Under the pieces are notes generated by a model. The model searched no databases and was not told the origin of the DNA. It saw only the letters and a program-made list of their open reading frames with translations. The position numbers and the translations under genes are program-made. From assembly GCF_024199795.1 (NCBI RefSeq), contig NZ_JANADK010000001.1, forward strand, positions 2,232,001 to 2,296,000: a DNA stretch of 64,000 nucleotides, in the 5' to 3' direction. Each line of letters opens with the position of its first letter. The stretch's first letter is position 1. Below, piece after piece: positions 18,289 through 26,855 of the stretch. The DNA comes from Bradyrhizobium sp. CCGB01. GTDB lineage: Bacteria > Pseudomonadota > Alphaproteobacteria > Rhizobiales > Xanthobacteraceae.

Positions 18289-19380
18289 ATGCCGAGGGAG
18301 AAAGTTCGCGTACTGATCGTGGACGATTCGGCGTCGGTTCGCCAAATCCTGCAAACGATCCTCAATGACGATCCCGACATCGAGGTGATGGGGACGGCCT
18401 CCGATCCGTTCGCAGCGGCGCGGCGTCTCCAGAACGAAATCCCGGATGTCATGATCCTCGACCTGGAAATGCCGCGGATGGACGGCATGACGTTCCTGCG
18501 CAAGATCATGGCGCAGCGTCCGATCCCGGTGATCATCTGCTCCTCGCTCACCGAAGAGGGTTCGAACGTGATGTTCGAGGCGTTCGAGGCGGGCGCGGTC
18601 GACATCGTGCCGAAGCCGAAGATCGACACGCGGCAGGCGCTGCTCGAATGCTCGACGCGGCTGCGCGAGGCCGTGAAATCGGCGGCGCGTGCGCGGGTGC
18701 GCCCGCGGGCGGAGCGCCGTACGATCGAGAGGAAGCTGACCGCCGACGCGATCATTCCGCCGCCGGTGCAGGGCAGGGTCCGGCCGACGACTGAACGCAT
18801 CGTGTGCATCGGCGCATCGACCGGCGGGACCGAAGCGCTCAACGACGTCCTCGAGATGCTGCCGCCGCACTGTCCGCCCATCGTCATCGTCCAGCACATG
18901 CCGGCAGGGTTCACCGCGGCCTTCGCCAGGCGTCTCGACAGCATTTGCCAGATCAAGGTCAAGGAGGCGGAGGACGGCGAGCCGGTGCTGCCGGGCTGCG
19001 CCTATATCGCGCCGGGGGCCCGTCACATGTTGCTCCAGCGCATCGGCCTGCGCTACCAGATCGCGATCAAGGACGGGCCGCCGGTGTCGCGGCATCGCCC
19101 CTCGGTCGACGTGCTGTTTCGCTCGGCGGCCCAGCACGCGGGCGCCAACGCGCTCGGCGTGATCATGACGGGTATGGGTGACGACGGCGCGCGCGGGATG
19201 CTGGAGATGCGCAAGCTCGGCGCCTCGACACGCGCGCAGGACGAGGAGAGCTGCGTGGTGTTCGGCATGCCCAAGGAAGCCATCGCGCATGGCGGTGTCG
19301 AGAAGGTGGTCTCGCTGCATCATATCCCGCGCGAGATCATGCTCTGGTACCAGGCCGGACATGTGGCGGTGGCAGGTTGA
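18289..19380 (+). CDS. cheB: Chemotaxis methylesterase/deamidase CheB
   Basis: 363 residues. The receiver domain (about 1-125) has phospho-acceptor D58 ([12 protein letters not shown]). A basic linker follows (about 135-165), then the methylesterase domain (about 170-355) with the catalytic Ser in [11 protein letters not shown], His in [10 protein letters not shown] and Asp in [12 protein letters not shown]. It removes methyl groups from, or deamidates, receptor glutamyl sites under CheA control. The ribosome site GGAGCG precedes ATG 18289. Paired with cheR, it gives the system full methylation-based adaptation. Confidence 0.94.
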   Translation: MPREKVRVLIVDDSASVRQILQTILNDDPDIEVMGTASDPFAAARRLQNEIPDVMILDLEMPRMDGMTFLRKIMAQRPIPVIICSSLTEEGSNVMFEAFEAGAVDIVPKPKIDTRQALLECSTRLREAVKSAARARVRPRAERRTIERKLTADAIIPPPVQGRVRPTTERIVCIGASTGGTEALNDVLEMLPPHCPPIVIVQHMPAGFTAAFARRLDSICQIKVKEAEDGEPVLPGCAYIAPGARHMLLQRIGLRYQIAIKDGPPVSRHRPSVDVLFRSAAQHAGANALGVIMTGMGDDGARGMLEMRKLGASTRAQDEESCVVFGMPKEAIAHGGVEKVVSLHHIPREIMLWYQAGHVAVAG

Positions 19381-19385
19381 TTGCG

Positions 19386-21113
19386 ATGTCCGCCATTCCG
19401 GCCAACACGCTCGCTGAGGCGACCGTCGCGATCGAGGATGTCTCGTCGCGGATCGAGGACGTCTTCGCGCGGGTCGGTCACGAGCTCGGTCGCGGCCACC
19501 TCATCTTCAAGGAGCTGAACCAGGGCCTCGCGACGCTCTCGGAGGAGCTCTCCGGCGCCGAGATCGAGGGTGCCGCCACCGCGTTGCAGGAGATCGCCGC
19601 GCGGCTCAGCGAGCTGGCGGAGGCGCTGCCGGCCGAGAGCGTCCTGCTTGCGACCATCGGCACGAGCACGGCGGAGGCGTCCTCGCTGCTCAAGCCGCTG
19701 TTCAAGCACATCCAGATGATCACCATCATCGCGCGCAGCGCGCGGATCGAGGCGGCTTCGCTGGATGGCGACCGCGAGGGCTTTCTCGCCTTCACGCAGG
19801 AGGCCTACGATCTCGGCAAGGCCGTGCAGCGTTCGATCGAGGGCTGTGCGCGGGACCAGCAGCGCCTGTCGGAAGCCGTTGCGATGGCGTCCGGCCGGCA
19901 GAGGGAGTTCGAGAGCCGTTATCGAAATCAACTGGTGTCGGAGAGCGCCGAGCTCGGTTCAGCCTATTCCGGATTGCGGGCCCAGCGCCGCGACAGCAGC
20001 CAGCTCGCCGACCTCGCGAGCATCAGCACCAGGAAGATCGCCGAGGCGGTCGGCGGAGCGATCATTTCCTTGCAGGCCGGCGACAGCGCGCGCCAGCGCC
20101 TCGAACATGTCTGTCACGGCCTCGGCCGTGCAGCGGAATCTGCGCCGAGCCTCGTTCCCGAAGCGGTTGCGAGCGACGACGGTGCACGTGCGATCTGCCA
20201 GTTGCAGGCGGCTCTGCTCAGGGACGCCCAGCGCGAATTCGGCGGCGACATCGGCCAGATCGTTCGCGCACTCACCGCCATCTTGCAGGATGCGGGCAAT
20301 GTCGTCGGCCATGGCCGCACGCTGTTCGGCGGCGAGGAGGGCGGCTCATCTTCGTTCCTCGCGCGCATCAAGCAGGCGCTGGCACATGCATCGGCCCTGA
20401 TTGCCACTTGCGAGAGCGCCGGCCGCTCGGTCGACGAGGCGCTCGCCATCGTCGAGGACACGCTGGCAAAGTTTCGCCAGGCGATCGCCGGGCTCGCCGA
20501 GGCGACCGTCGACATTACCCTGATCGGGATGAATGCGGGCCTCAAGGCCAGCCATCTCGGCAGCCGCGGCAGCGCTTTCGTCGTGATCGCGAACGAGCTC
20601 AAGGCGACCGCCGATCAGGTCTCGGCCGGCGCGGGGCGCTTGCGGCCTGTGCTCGACGGCATCGAGCGCTCGGCGAACGAGCTGAAGGAGCTCCGCGTGC
20701 AGGGCGATCCCACGCAGCTCGCCAAGTTCGAGCCGCAGATCCTCCAGGCACTGCGCGAGGTCGAGGCCGGCAACGAACGGCTCGGCAGGCTGATGGGCCG
20801 GCTCGTCGACGAGGGCGCGGAATTCGAAGGCCTGATGAATTCGGCGCAGGGTCTGATGAACTCGCTCGGCGAGAGCTCCGCAGCCTTGCCCGCGGTTGCC
20901 GCGCGCCTCGAAACCGCGAGCGCGGGCGCGCAGCGGCCACAGCCGGAGGCGCAGGATCAGGCGATGCTCGACGATCTCTTCGCGCGCTACACGATGGAGC
21001 GCGAGCGGGACGTTCACCGCGAATTCCTGCAAACGCTCGGCCTTGCGTCGATCGCCGCCACGCGGCGCGTCGAGGCGGTCGAGACCGCGGATGACGGCAT
21101 AGAATTGTTTTGA
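19386..21113 (+). CDS. Soluble receptor-like chemosensory protein
   Basis: 575 residues, almost entirely alpha-helical, with no membrane segment. Near residues 375-420 the sequence VDITLIGMNAGLKASHLGS, then FVVIANELK, follows the pattern of an MCP hairpin tip, but key residues of the CheA-contact motif are changed (GMNAGLKA for LALNAAIEA). I start it at ATG 19386, five bases after cheB, not at an in-frame TTG overlapping cheB. As the last gene of the operon it may be a cytoplasmic receptor or array component that binds CheA/CheW poorly or differently. The function is unproven. Confidence 0.75.
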   Translation: MSAIPANTLAEATVAIEDVSSRIEDVFARVGHELGRGHLIFKELNQGLATLSEELSGAEIEGAATALQEIAARLSELAEALPAESVLLATIGTSTAEASSLLKPLFKHIQMITIIARSARIEAASLDGDREGFLAFTQEAYDLGKAVQRSIEGCARDQQRLSEAVAMASGRQREFESRYRNQLVSESAELGSAYSGLRAQRRDSSQLADLASISTRKIAEAVGGAIISLQAGDSARQRLEHVCHGLGRAAESAPSLVPEAVASDDGARAICQLQAALLRDAQREFGGDIGQIVRALTAILQDAGNVVGHGRTLFGGEEGGSSSFLARIKQALAHASALIATCESAGRSVDEALAIVEDTLAKFRQAIAGLAEATVDITLIGMNAGLKASHLGSRGSAFVVIANELKATADQVSAGAGRLRPVLDGIERSANELKELRVQGDPTQLAKFEPQILQALREVEAGNERLGRLMGRLVDEGAEFEGLMNSAQGLMNSLGESSAALPAVAARLETASAGAQRPQPEAQDQAMLDDLFARYTMERERDVHREFLQTLGLASIAATRRVEAVETADDGIELF

Positions 21114-21262
21114 CGCTCGCCGCTGACGGCAGGGGTCGGCGGCAATTTGACGGATTGGATTTTCGGCGCATTAACCCTGCTCAAAGGGCCGGCCGTTCGG
21201 TCATTGTCGCGCCCCAGAGTTGGTCGCAAATACAGGTCAATTTTCACGTCGGGAAATTTCCC

Positions 21263-21712
21263 ATGCTGAGAGACGGTAAATACGCTGCCTGGTTCAGGAC
21301 CCCCCGTGGCCAGGGCACCGGGCTCGTGGATCTGGACCACGGCCGGATCTCGGGCCGCGACAGCTTCTTCACCTATGGCGGCTCCTATCGCGTCGATGAG
21401 CGGCACTTCTCGGCCGTCCTGACCGTGAACCGGCATGCCGACGGCCCGCCGAGCGTGTTCGGGCCGGACGAGGTCGAGGTCAATCTTGCGGGTGTGTGCA
21501 ACGGCCTGGTGGCGACCTGCTCGGGAACGGCCAGAGAAGCGCCCGACGTCAAATTCGAGGCGACGCTGATCTACAGCCAGGAAGATGCACCGGCAGCTGA
21601 CGCCAAATGCGCAGTCGTGAAGCTCAATGCCGACAAGCTGCCAAAGGGGCTCGACAGCCGTTCCAGGCCGCGCCACCCGTTCTCGCCCACCAAGACGCCG
21701 CCCGTGTCTTAG
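21263..21712 (+). CDS. GrlR-family-like small regulatory protein
   Basis: 149 residues from ATG 21263, with GGGAA upstream. The first 110 residues (MLRDGKYAAWFRTPRGQGTG, then a beta-rich DLDHGRISGRDSFFTYGGSY and EATLIYSQE) resemble the GrlR fold of small beta-barrel regulators first known as negative regulators of type III secretion in enteropathogens. A basic Ser/Pro-rich tail follows. No type III genes are in the window, so a role in secretion should not be assumed. It stands alone, about 150 bases after the chemosensory operon. Confidence 0.6.
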   Translation: MLRDGKYAAWFRTPRGQGTGLVDLDHGRISGRDSFFTYGGSYRVDERHFSAVLTVNRHADGPPSVFGPDEVEVNLAGVCNGLVATCSGTAREAPDVKFEATLIYSQEDAPAADAKCAVVKLNADKLPKGLDSRSRPRHPFSPTKTPPVS

Positions 21713-21821
21713 GTTTGCATTGACGCTGTTGTCGCGAAAACATGGTGGGACCGCACCACCGCAAGACTGCTTTTAGAGGTGAAATCTAGGTTGAGGCCCA
21801 CAACAAAAGACGGACAGGGAC

Positions 21822-22106
21822 ATGCCTCAGATCTGGATGACATATGACGAACTCGCGACACTCAGCGGCTGTAGCGCCACCGAGGCAAGGATGCAGGCGA
21901 TGCATCTGTCGCTCGATCGCCGCAAGAGCCGCGACGGGAATACCCGCGTCAAGCTGAACCTCGCCTTGATGGCACGGTTCTTCGAGACCATCCGCGAAGC
22001 CGAATTCGATCTCGACGACGCTATCACGGCGTTGCGCGATGCCCATCGCCAGATGTCCGGGGTCCTCTCGATCGATCAACCCGGCTTGCGGCGCGGAGTG
22101 GCGTAA
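21822..22106 (+). CDS. Small conserved-looking hypothetical protein
   Basis: 94 residues. The N-terminal third (WMTYDELATLSGCSATEARM) looks like a short helix-turn-helix of the kind that reads a promoter or partner, followed by RKSRDGNTRVKLNLALMARF and a helical C-terminus. GGACAGGGAC precedes ATG 21822. I do not recognise a named family; DNA binding is only a suggestion from the helix pattern. It converges on the VanZ-like gene, with a shared hairpin at the junction. Confidence 0.6.
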   Translation: MPQIWMTYDELATLSGCSATEARMQAMHLSLDRRKSRDGNTRVKLNLALMARFFETIREAEFDLDDAITALRDAHRQMSGVLSIDQPGLRRGVA

Positions 22107-22129
22107 GCTCGCCGTGCCGGCGGAAGGCC

Positions 22130-22148
22130 GCCGCCCTACGAGGGCGGC
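22130..22148. terminator. Hairpin at convergent gene junction
   Basis: GCCGCCC (22130-22136) pairs with GGGCGGC (22142-22148) around a 5-base loop. It overlaps the stop of the minus-strand VanZ-like gene and lies 24 bases past the plus-strand gene. A second overlapping stem, CGGCGG/CCGCCG (22118-22133), precedes it. Neither has a T-run. Confidence 0.45.
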
Positions 22149-22501
22149 ATCGGCAGAAAAGCCAGAATGGTTTGGGCCAGAAGGACGCCGACGGTGCCGC
22201 CGGCGGCCTTTTGCAGCACATCGATGAACCGTGGGTCACGATCCGGCGTCACCGCCTGCAAGACCTCGAGCCCGACTGCGACGGCTAGCACGAATGCGCA
22301 AGCCAGCTTGACTCGCCCCGGTAGCAGGAAGGACAGAAGGAAGCCCAACAGGCCGTATGCGCTGAAGCGCTCGATGACGACGACCCAGTAAGCCTCCGCG
22401 TGGCCCATGAGTGCCGGCCTGCCCGCGAGCTTGGCGAGCGTGGCATAGACGATGAGCGCGAGACAGATGACCGCGGCTGCAATGAGATGGTTGCGGCGCA
22501 T
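22136..22501 (-). CDS. VanZ-like small membrane protein
   Basis: 121 residues with four hydrophobic segments (about 7-25, 43-60, 66-84, 98-115). The central FSAYGLLGFLLSF and the VGLEVLQAVTPDRDPRFIDVLQKAAGG segment match the VanZ-like family, whose E.(L/V)Q......R..D...N..G pattern is recognisable. VanZ-like proteins affect glycopeptide sensitivity in some Gram-positives; in proteobacteria the role is unknown. A pair of palindromes lies 60-90 bases upstream of its start. Confidence 0.75.
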   Translation of the reverse strand: MRRNHLIAAAVICLALIVYATLAKLAGRPALMGHAEAYWVVVIERFSAYGLLGFLLSFLLPGRVKLACAFVLAVAVGLEVLQAVTPDRDPRFIDVLQKAAGGTVGVLLAQTILAFLPMPPS

Positions 22502-22559
22502 GGCGCCAACATAACTGGTCGGCTAGCTGGCCGCTTCGAAAGCCGAGAACATCGTTAAA

Positions 22560-22594
22560 GTTCATGAACCTTCGAGGGCATGAACCGAGGTTCA
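22560..22594. promoter_or_regulatory. Two adjacent palindromes upstream of the VanZ-like gene
   Basis: GTTCATGAAC (22560-22569, perfect) and TGAACCGAGGTTCA (22581-22594, 6-bp arms around GA) share the half-site TGAAC(C). They look like a double operator. They lie 59-93 bases before the minus-strand start at 22501. Confidence 0.4.
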
Positions 22595-22650
22595 CGGGCA
22601 AACGGCAGGGCGCCGCTCTTGCGGCCCGTTCCGCCTAGACTCAGGCAACA

Positions 22651-22815
22651 TCAAACGCGTCGTTGCTGCCGCGATTTCACGTAGACGGCGCTGAGTTGGC
22701 GAGGGCTGGCATCAATCTGCCAGCTCGCTGGTCCTGTCACCCACAATCTCGCGGCCACGAACAGGATGTTGATGGCGAACCACGTCGACATCACGATAAG
22801 GAAAGAGTTGGCCAT
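22651..22815 (-). CDS. Putative small membrane protein
   Basis: 54 residues from ATG 22815. One hydrophobic helix (SFLIVMSTWFAINILFVAARLWV) is followed by a polar tail ending SRQQRR. An in-frame start at 22839 would add eight residues. No known family. Length and composition fit the small single-helix proteins common in this lineage, but coding support is limited. Confidence 0.4.
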   Translation of the reverse strand: MANSFLIVMSTWFAINILFVAARLWVTGPASWQIDASPRQLSAVYVKSRQQRRV

Positions 22816-23001
22816 GGCGGCTTCGCCTCCCGCATTCATTTCGGAAACAATGCGAAGCTCGGACGAGAGTTCCGCCTATGGATCGGCGGACGGCGGCAGG
22901 CTGTGCCCAAATTGTCGTCATCGACGAATCGAGCCAACCAGATCGTCAGGCACGATGCGACGTGCCTGACTGCATGACCAGCCGTTTGCAGGGACCGACG
23001 T

Positions 23002-23253
23002 TCAACGCCGGTTGTAGGACCAGCCCTTGTCGACATTGGTGGGGTAATGGGCCGCGAAGTACGGATTCTTGAGGCAGTTTCGCGCGGGGTCGTAGATCCA
23101 GTCGGCGCATTCCCGGAAGTTCAGGAAGCGGCAGTCGAAACCAAAAGCGCACCACGGCGCGCCGTTCGGAAATCCGAACCGTACGGGGACCTGCGCCGAC
23201 GCCACTGAAGGCAGAGCCAGGAGCAAAGCTACGGCGAGCGCACGGGACAACAT
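23002..23253 (-). CDS. DUF3551-like small secreted protein
   Basis: 83 residues from ATG 23253, with an excellent GGAGGAAT ribosome site. The signal peptide MLSRALAVALLLALPSVASA precedes a mature part with three cysteines: WCAFGFDCRFLNFRECADWI, then RNCLKNPYF. The spacing resembles DUF3551, a family of tiny exported proteins expanded in Bradyrhizobium, although this member departs from the usual GG-rich centre. The function is unknown. It is monocistronic, with about 230 bases of non-coding sequence before its start. Confidence 0.7.
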   Translation of the reverse strand: MLSRALAVALLLALPSVASAQVPVRFGFPNGAPWCAFGFDCRFLNFRECADWIYDPARNCLKNPYFAAHYPTNVDKGWSYNRR

Positions 23254-23488
23254 GATGTATTCCTCCAACAAACCATCGAACTGAGACCTAAGCCGGTCCG
23301 GCGACCGTTCTGCGCCGGAAAGGGGCGAGGTTCAATCCTCAATGTTGGATAGCCTAACATCCGGGCGCGGAGAGATCGAGAGCGCTGGAGGCGTTGGGGC
23401 CTGCGTCGATTGGAGACTGCGATCCATCGGTTGATGAGGGCAGACGCGCCCGTCCATGACCTGTCGCGCACGGCCGGCGCGACGGATA

Positions 23489-23662
23489 CTAGCTCTTCTT
23501 GGAGCCCTTGGACTTCAGCGTCAGGCCGAGGCGCAAGGCCATACGCTTGACCGCATCGGGCGAGCGCCCGAGAAGTTTCGCTGCTTCTTCCAGCGAAGTC
23601 GAAGACTTGGCCAATTCCATCAGCCGGCGGTCTTCCTTGAACGACCAGGGCCTGCGCGCCAT
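23489..23662 (-). CDS. Small HTH/SANT-like protein
   Basis: 56 residues: MARRPWSFKEDRRLMELAKS, then a LEEAAKLLGRSPDAVKRMALRLG helix-turn-helix and a basic tail rich in Lys and Ser. The W..KED..L..LA..........LGR....V..R..RLG pattern is that of a single Myb/SANT-like DNA-binding motif. It is probably a small DNA-binding protein; the target is unknown. ATG 23662 is chosen because the residues before it are atypical. Confidence 0.6.
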   Translation of the reverse strand: MARRPWSFKEDRRLMELAKSSTSLEEAAKLLGRSPDAVKRMALRLGLTLKSKGSKKS

Positions 23663-24615
23663 AACCGAAATCATCCTCTCGTCGACACAACGACAAAGCC
23701 GCCAAGCGGACCCACGTTCGCTCGACGGCTTTGCTTGGGTGGGGCCGGGCCTTGGGGAAGCCCGGTGAGAGGATGGATATGCGATCCCGCGCGCTTCGCA
23801 ACAAACAACGCGGATTAAGCTAACTGCTCAACCTTACCGGGATGAAATCGGCGCGTAACGCTCCGTATTACCACGGAGTTTTCGTTGGTTGAGGCCGACA
23901 CGCGTGCTCCGATCGCGGCGATCGAGGATGTTCTGCCACCACGTCCGGTGGCCGCAGAACCCGCTGACGGTCTTCGCCAGTCCGCTCGCGGGGCGCGCCG
24001 ATGTGGCAGGTCTTGACGAGCTGGCCGTGCTCGACGACCCGCGTCAGCGTCTCCGCGTGATCCGCGACATCGAGCCGGTCGCGCACGTTGCGGCCGTCGG
24101 AAGTTCATTGGTCAATCCGCGAACGATCACGTGCGGAACGAGCGTCTCGGCGCCTGCATCGGGGTGGCCAGCGGGCAATCGGTCATCGGCTTGCCGAAGA
24201 CAGGTAGAGTTGCTGCTTCAACACCACGCTGGTCGCCGGCGAGGTTGGAACCCGTTCGCCTGCCCCTTTGCATGAAGCCGGGCTGCCGGGCAGGGCGTGC
24301 CGCGCGCTCCATCTTCTCGTGGCCGACGATGCGCGATGCCGAAGGTATCGTTCCTGCGCCAACACCTGCGCGATCGGGAATCTGGGCGCGACGGCGCTGC
24401 AGCTTCGACGAATCAATTTGAGTTGAAGCACGGTGTGGATTGATCGCAACAGCCTGGAACGAAAATAGATTCAATCGCGACGGATGCATGCGATATCAAT
24501 CTCGACGAGCAGCATTGCGCTTCTCTCGGGCAAGTCGTCACGAGATCGTCGAATTCGTTCGGCTATGGTCGCGCGCACGAACAAATCCAAATCAACAATC
24601 AACAAGAAGACCGAG
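23663..24615. other. About 950 bases without a confident gene
   Basis: I see no gene I can support. The stretch holds a terminator-like hairpin at 23861-23882. A minus-strand reading frame at about 23870-24090 (containing HAETLTRVVEHGQLVKTCHI) has GC-rich third positions and could be a fragment of a decayed gene. From about 24400 the sequence becomes more AT-rich, probably the upstream region of the small gene at 24616. Confidence 0.5.
23861..23882 (+). terminator. Rho-independent terminator-like hairpin
   Basis: CTCCGT (23861-23866), a 6-base loop and ACGGAG (23873-23878), followed by TTTT on the plus strand. No plus-strand gene ends nearby, so it may close an unannotated small RNA or a decayed gene. 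Confidence 0.5.
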
Positions 24616-24771
24616 ATGCTTCAGAGAGCGCGAGCGGCACTTCCTCTCACCAAGCTCAGAGAGCGGGCATTCGAAGGCGCCTTTTTCAGCGTTGCGCTGA
24701 TCGCGATGGCGGGCTGGGTGTATTTCATCACGCTGCTGCTGGTGCGATTGTTCCTCTGGTTCTTCAGTTGA
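24616..24771 (+). CDS. Putative small membrane protein
   Basis: 51 residues. A basic N-terminus (MLQRARAALPLTKLRERAFE) precedes one long hydrophobic helix (FFSVALIAMAGWVYFITLLL and the VRLFLWFFS end). In-frame ATGs at 24484 and 24565 would extend it, but the added residues look non-coding. The ribosome site is weak. No family recognised. Confidence 0.4.
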   Translation: MLQRARAALPLTKLRERAFEGAFFSVALIAMAGWVYFITLLLVRLFLWFFS

Positions 24772-24924
24772 AGCGAGCGTTCGACTGCTTGGCATGCGGT
24801 TGCTGCCCAAAAAATCTCCGGCATGACCTGAAAATCAGCGGCGCTCATCATGATCTCGACACAACTCGACGATGAGACTGTCGCATCATGAGACAAGACG
24901 CTCGCTAACTGGAGCGAATCCCGA

Positions 24925-25095
24925 ATGATGCTGGTTGCGATCCTGGTTTCGCTCCTTGCCGGCTTTGGTGCAGGCTATGCAATACGCGCGCGGCGCTCTC
25001 GCGACCGCGCGGAACGTCATCCGTTCCACCGTCCCTACAGTCCGACCGCGTTCCGGCAGAATAATTCACTGGCGAGGGCGCGGCGTGCATTCTGA
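24925..25095 (+). CDS. Very small membrane-anchored basic protein
   Basis: A 56-residue frame with two adjacent ATGs (24925, 24928) and GGAG 10 bases upstream. An N-terminal hydrophobic helix (MLVAILVSLLAGFGAGYAI) is followed by a strongly basic tail (RARRSRDRAERHPFHRPYSP). A single-span anchor with a positively charged cytoplasmic tail is predicted. Codon use is GC-biased at third positions as in real genes here. Function unknown. Confidence 0.45.
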   Translation: MMLVAILVSLLAGFGAGYAIRARRSRDRAERHPFHRPYSPTAFRQNNSLARARRAF

Positions 25096-25158
25096 TGATT
25101 TGCAACCTGGGTGTGGTCGTCGTTTCTCGGTTCGCATGATGGCGGAGGGAAGTGGATC

Positions 25159-25461
25159 ATGACGGGATTTCGGGGAGACGGCATGACGGGCCCGACGAAC
25201 AATGCGCCGCGGCGGTATTTCGTCGACAAGAGAGGCGACCGCGTCCTGATCGGTCTGACGCCGGAGGAGACGTTCGAGTTCGAGCGGCTCGACCGCGAGC
25301 AGGCGCCCGGCGAGGGACAGGTCGCGTCCAATGGCCGCAATGCGTGGCCTGACGCCGGCGAGCGGCGCCGGCTCGAGCTCTATGAGAAGCACGAGGGCGC
25401 CTGGAGGGACTGGATGGCGCAAAGTCGCACCGAGCGGCGCGAAGGATTCAGTCTTTCTTAA
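25159..25461 (+). CDS. Hypothetical small soluble protein
   Basis: 100 residues from ATG 25159, preceded by GGAGGGA. Charged and probably soluble: RRYFVDKRGDRVLIGLTPEE, TFEFERLDREQAP, GERRRLELYEKHEGAWRDWM. An in-frame start at 25111 lacks a ribosome site. The regular charged helices suggest a compact protein that may bind a partner. No family recognised. It is followed 50 bases later by another hypothetical gene on the same strand. Confidence 0.6.
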   Translation: MTGFRGDGMTGPTNNAPRRYFVDKRGDRVLIGLTPEETFEFERLDREQAPGEGQVASNGRNAWPDAGERRRLELYEKHEGAWRDWMAQSRTERREGFSLS

Positions 25462-25511
25462 CCATCCCGGGCCCATTTTCCGGTCTGGCGCCTCGAATCG
25501 GAAATGGACGC

Positions 25512-25934
25512 ATGTTTCAGCTCTTCCTGCGGGCCCGCACTCATAATTTCCTGAAAGATCGCTTCGGGGGAGAACAGACGTTTCGCGCGCGCTCGCCCGA
25601 GCGTGACGCCGAGACCGATCGTACGCGCATCGAAGCCATCATGATCGCGATCGACGACGCCCTGCATGCGGCGGAGCGCGAGCAATCGGGTCTCAACCGC
25701 CGGGTGGAAGACGTGCTGGCGCGTGCGGCCGTGACGATCGGCAACGGCGACGACGAATATCTCGAGCGCGAGGCGCTCGACAATCACCACCAGGATCTGT
25801 TCGACAAGGAGATCCTGAATGGCCAGCGCCGGCTCAAGGAGCTCGGCGCCTCGATCGCCCATTTCAAGTTCCTGAAGGCCACGATGCTGAGCCGCTTCCC
25901 GGAGTATCGGGCTCCGGCAAGTCCCACCAACTAA
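25512..25934 (+). CDS. Hypothetical helical protein
   Basis: 140 residues, alpha-helical and charged, with a central ETDRTRIEAIMIAIDDALHA helix and a C-terminal HHQDLFDKEILNGQRRLKEL coiled-coil-like segment. No signal peptide or membrane span. No named family recognised; the clean codon bias and full-length frame support a real gene. It converges on the metallophosphoesterase gene across a GC-rich stem (about 25939-25963). Confidence 0.6.
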   Translation: MFQLFLRARTHNFLKDRFGGEQTFRARSPERDAETDRTRIEAIMIAIDDALHAAEREQSGLNRRVEDVLARAAVTIGNGDDEYLEREALDNHHQDLFDKEILNGQRRLKELGASIAHFKFLKATMLSRFPEYRAPASPTN

Positions 25935-25962
25935 CGTCCGGCGCGCCGCGCGCGCGGGGCGC

Positions 25963-26697
25963 CTAGATCGCGAGCATGCTGTTGCCCTGAATGGACAGCA
26001 GCGTCAGGTTGCCGGTGGCATAGGCCCCGGTATCGATGTTGGCCCGATTCTCGAGCAGCTCGGCCTGCTTCACCGGCGTATGGCCGTGCACGACATATTT
26101 GCCGAAGCGCCGCTTGCTCTGGAGAAATTCATCCCTGATCCACAGCAGATCCTGCTCGCGCTGCTCGGAAAGCGGAATTCCCGGACGCACCCCCGCATGG
26201 ACGAAGAAGAAGTCGCCGCATGTGAAGGTCGGCCGCAACTGGCGCATGAATGCAATGTGCTCCGGCGGCATCACGGAAGTGAGCTCGCGCACCAGATCGG
26301 GCAGCTCGTCCTTGCCAATGCCGGGCGCGGCCGACACGCCGTACGACATCAGGGTCTGGAGCCCGCCGAACTGAAACCATTCGGCGGCGCGGGAGGGATC
26401 TTCCAGCACCGAGGTGAAGTAGGCCTCGTGATTGCCCTTGAGGAAGACGGTGTTGCGGCGGCGGCTGCGCCTGATCAGGAGATCGAGGGTATGGCGCGAG
26501 TCCGGTCCGCGATCGATGTAGTCGCCGAGGAAGACCTCGATCGCGCGATATGGCCGGCTATTCGCCATGTCCGCATCGATCACGGCGAACATCTGCTCGA
26601 GCAGATGCGCGCAGCCGTGGATGTCGCTGATCGCATAGATGCGCACGCCGTTCGGTAGCTTCGGCCGGGGCGAATTGGGGAACGCGATCGTGGGCAT
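25963..26697 (-). CDS. Metallophosphoesterase (PPP-type serine/threonine phosphatase family)
   Basis: 244 residues from ATG 26697. Motif I YAISDIHGCAHLLEQM (D.H), motif II FLGDYIDRGPDSR (GDxxDRG) and motif III VFLKGNHEAYF (GNHE) are all intact. Later metal ligands appear in FFFVHAGVRPG and VVHGHTPVKQ (GH). It should be an active di-metal phosphatase of the PPP/ApaH-like group. The substrate may be phosphoprotein or a nucleotide. A TTG three codons upstream (26706) is an alternative start. No operon partner is apparent. Confidence 0.9.
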   Translation of the reverse strand: MPTIAFPNSPRPKLPNGVRIYAISDIHGCAHLLEQMFAVIDADMANSRPYRAIEVFLGDYIDRGPDSRHTLDLLIRRSRRRNTVFLKGNHEAYFTSVLEDPSRAAEWFQFGGLQTLMSYGVSAAPGIGKDELPDLVRELTSVMPPEHIAFMRQLRPTFTCGDFFFVHAGVRPGIPLSEQREQDLLWIRDEFLQSKRRFGKYVVHGHTPVKQAELLENRANIDTGAYATGNLTLLSIQGNSMLAI

Positions 26698-26855
26698 GGG
26701 GTCCAACTCTTTCAGAGAGCTTCGCCCGAGATGTCAATATGCTATCGGCGAAATCCGTGTGCCCCAAGCAGCTTTTTTTGACCCCGCCGGCAAGCGAACG
26801 CGTGGCCGATCATTCGCCGGCGTTGCGAATCACCTGTCCCCAAGCTTGCGCGAGG

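Noticed and set aside
21263..21712. Evidence for a type III secretion system from the GrlR-like gene
   Set aside because: No secretion, translocon or effector gene is present in the window; GrlR-like folds also occur in other settings.
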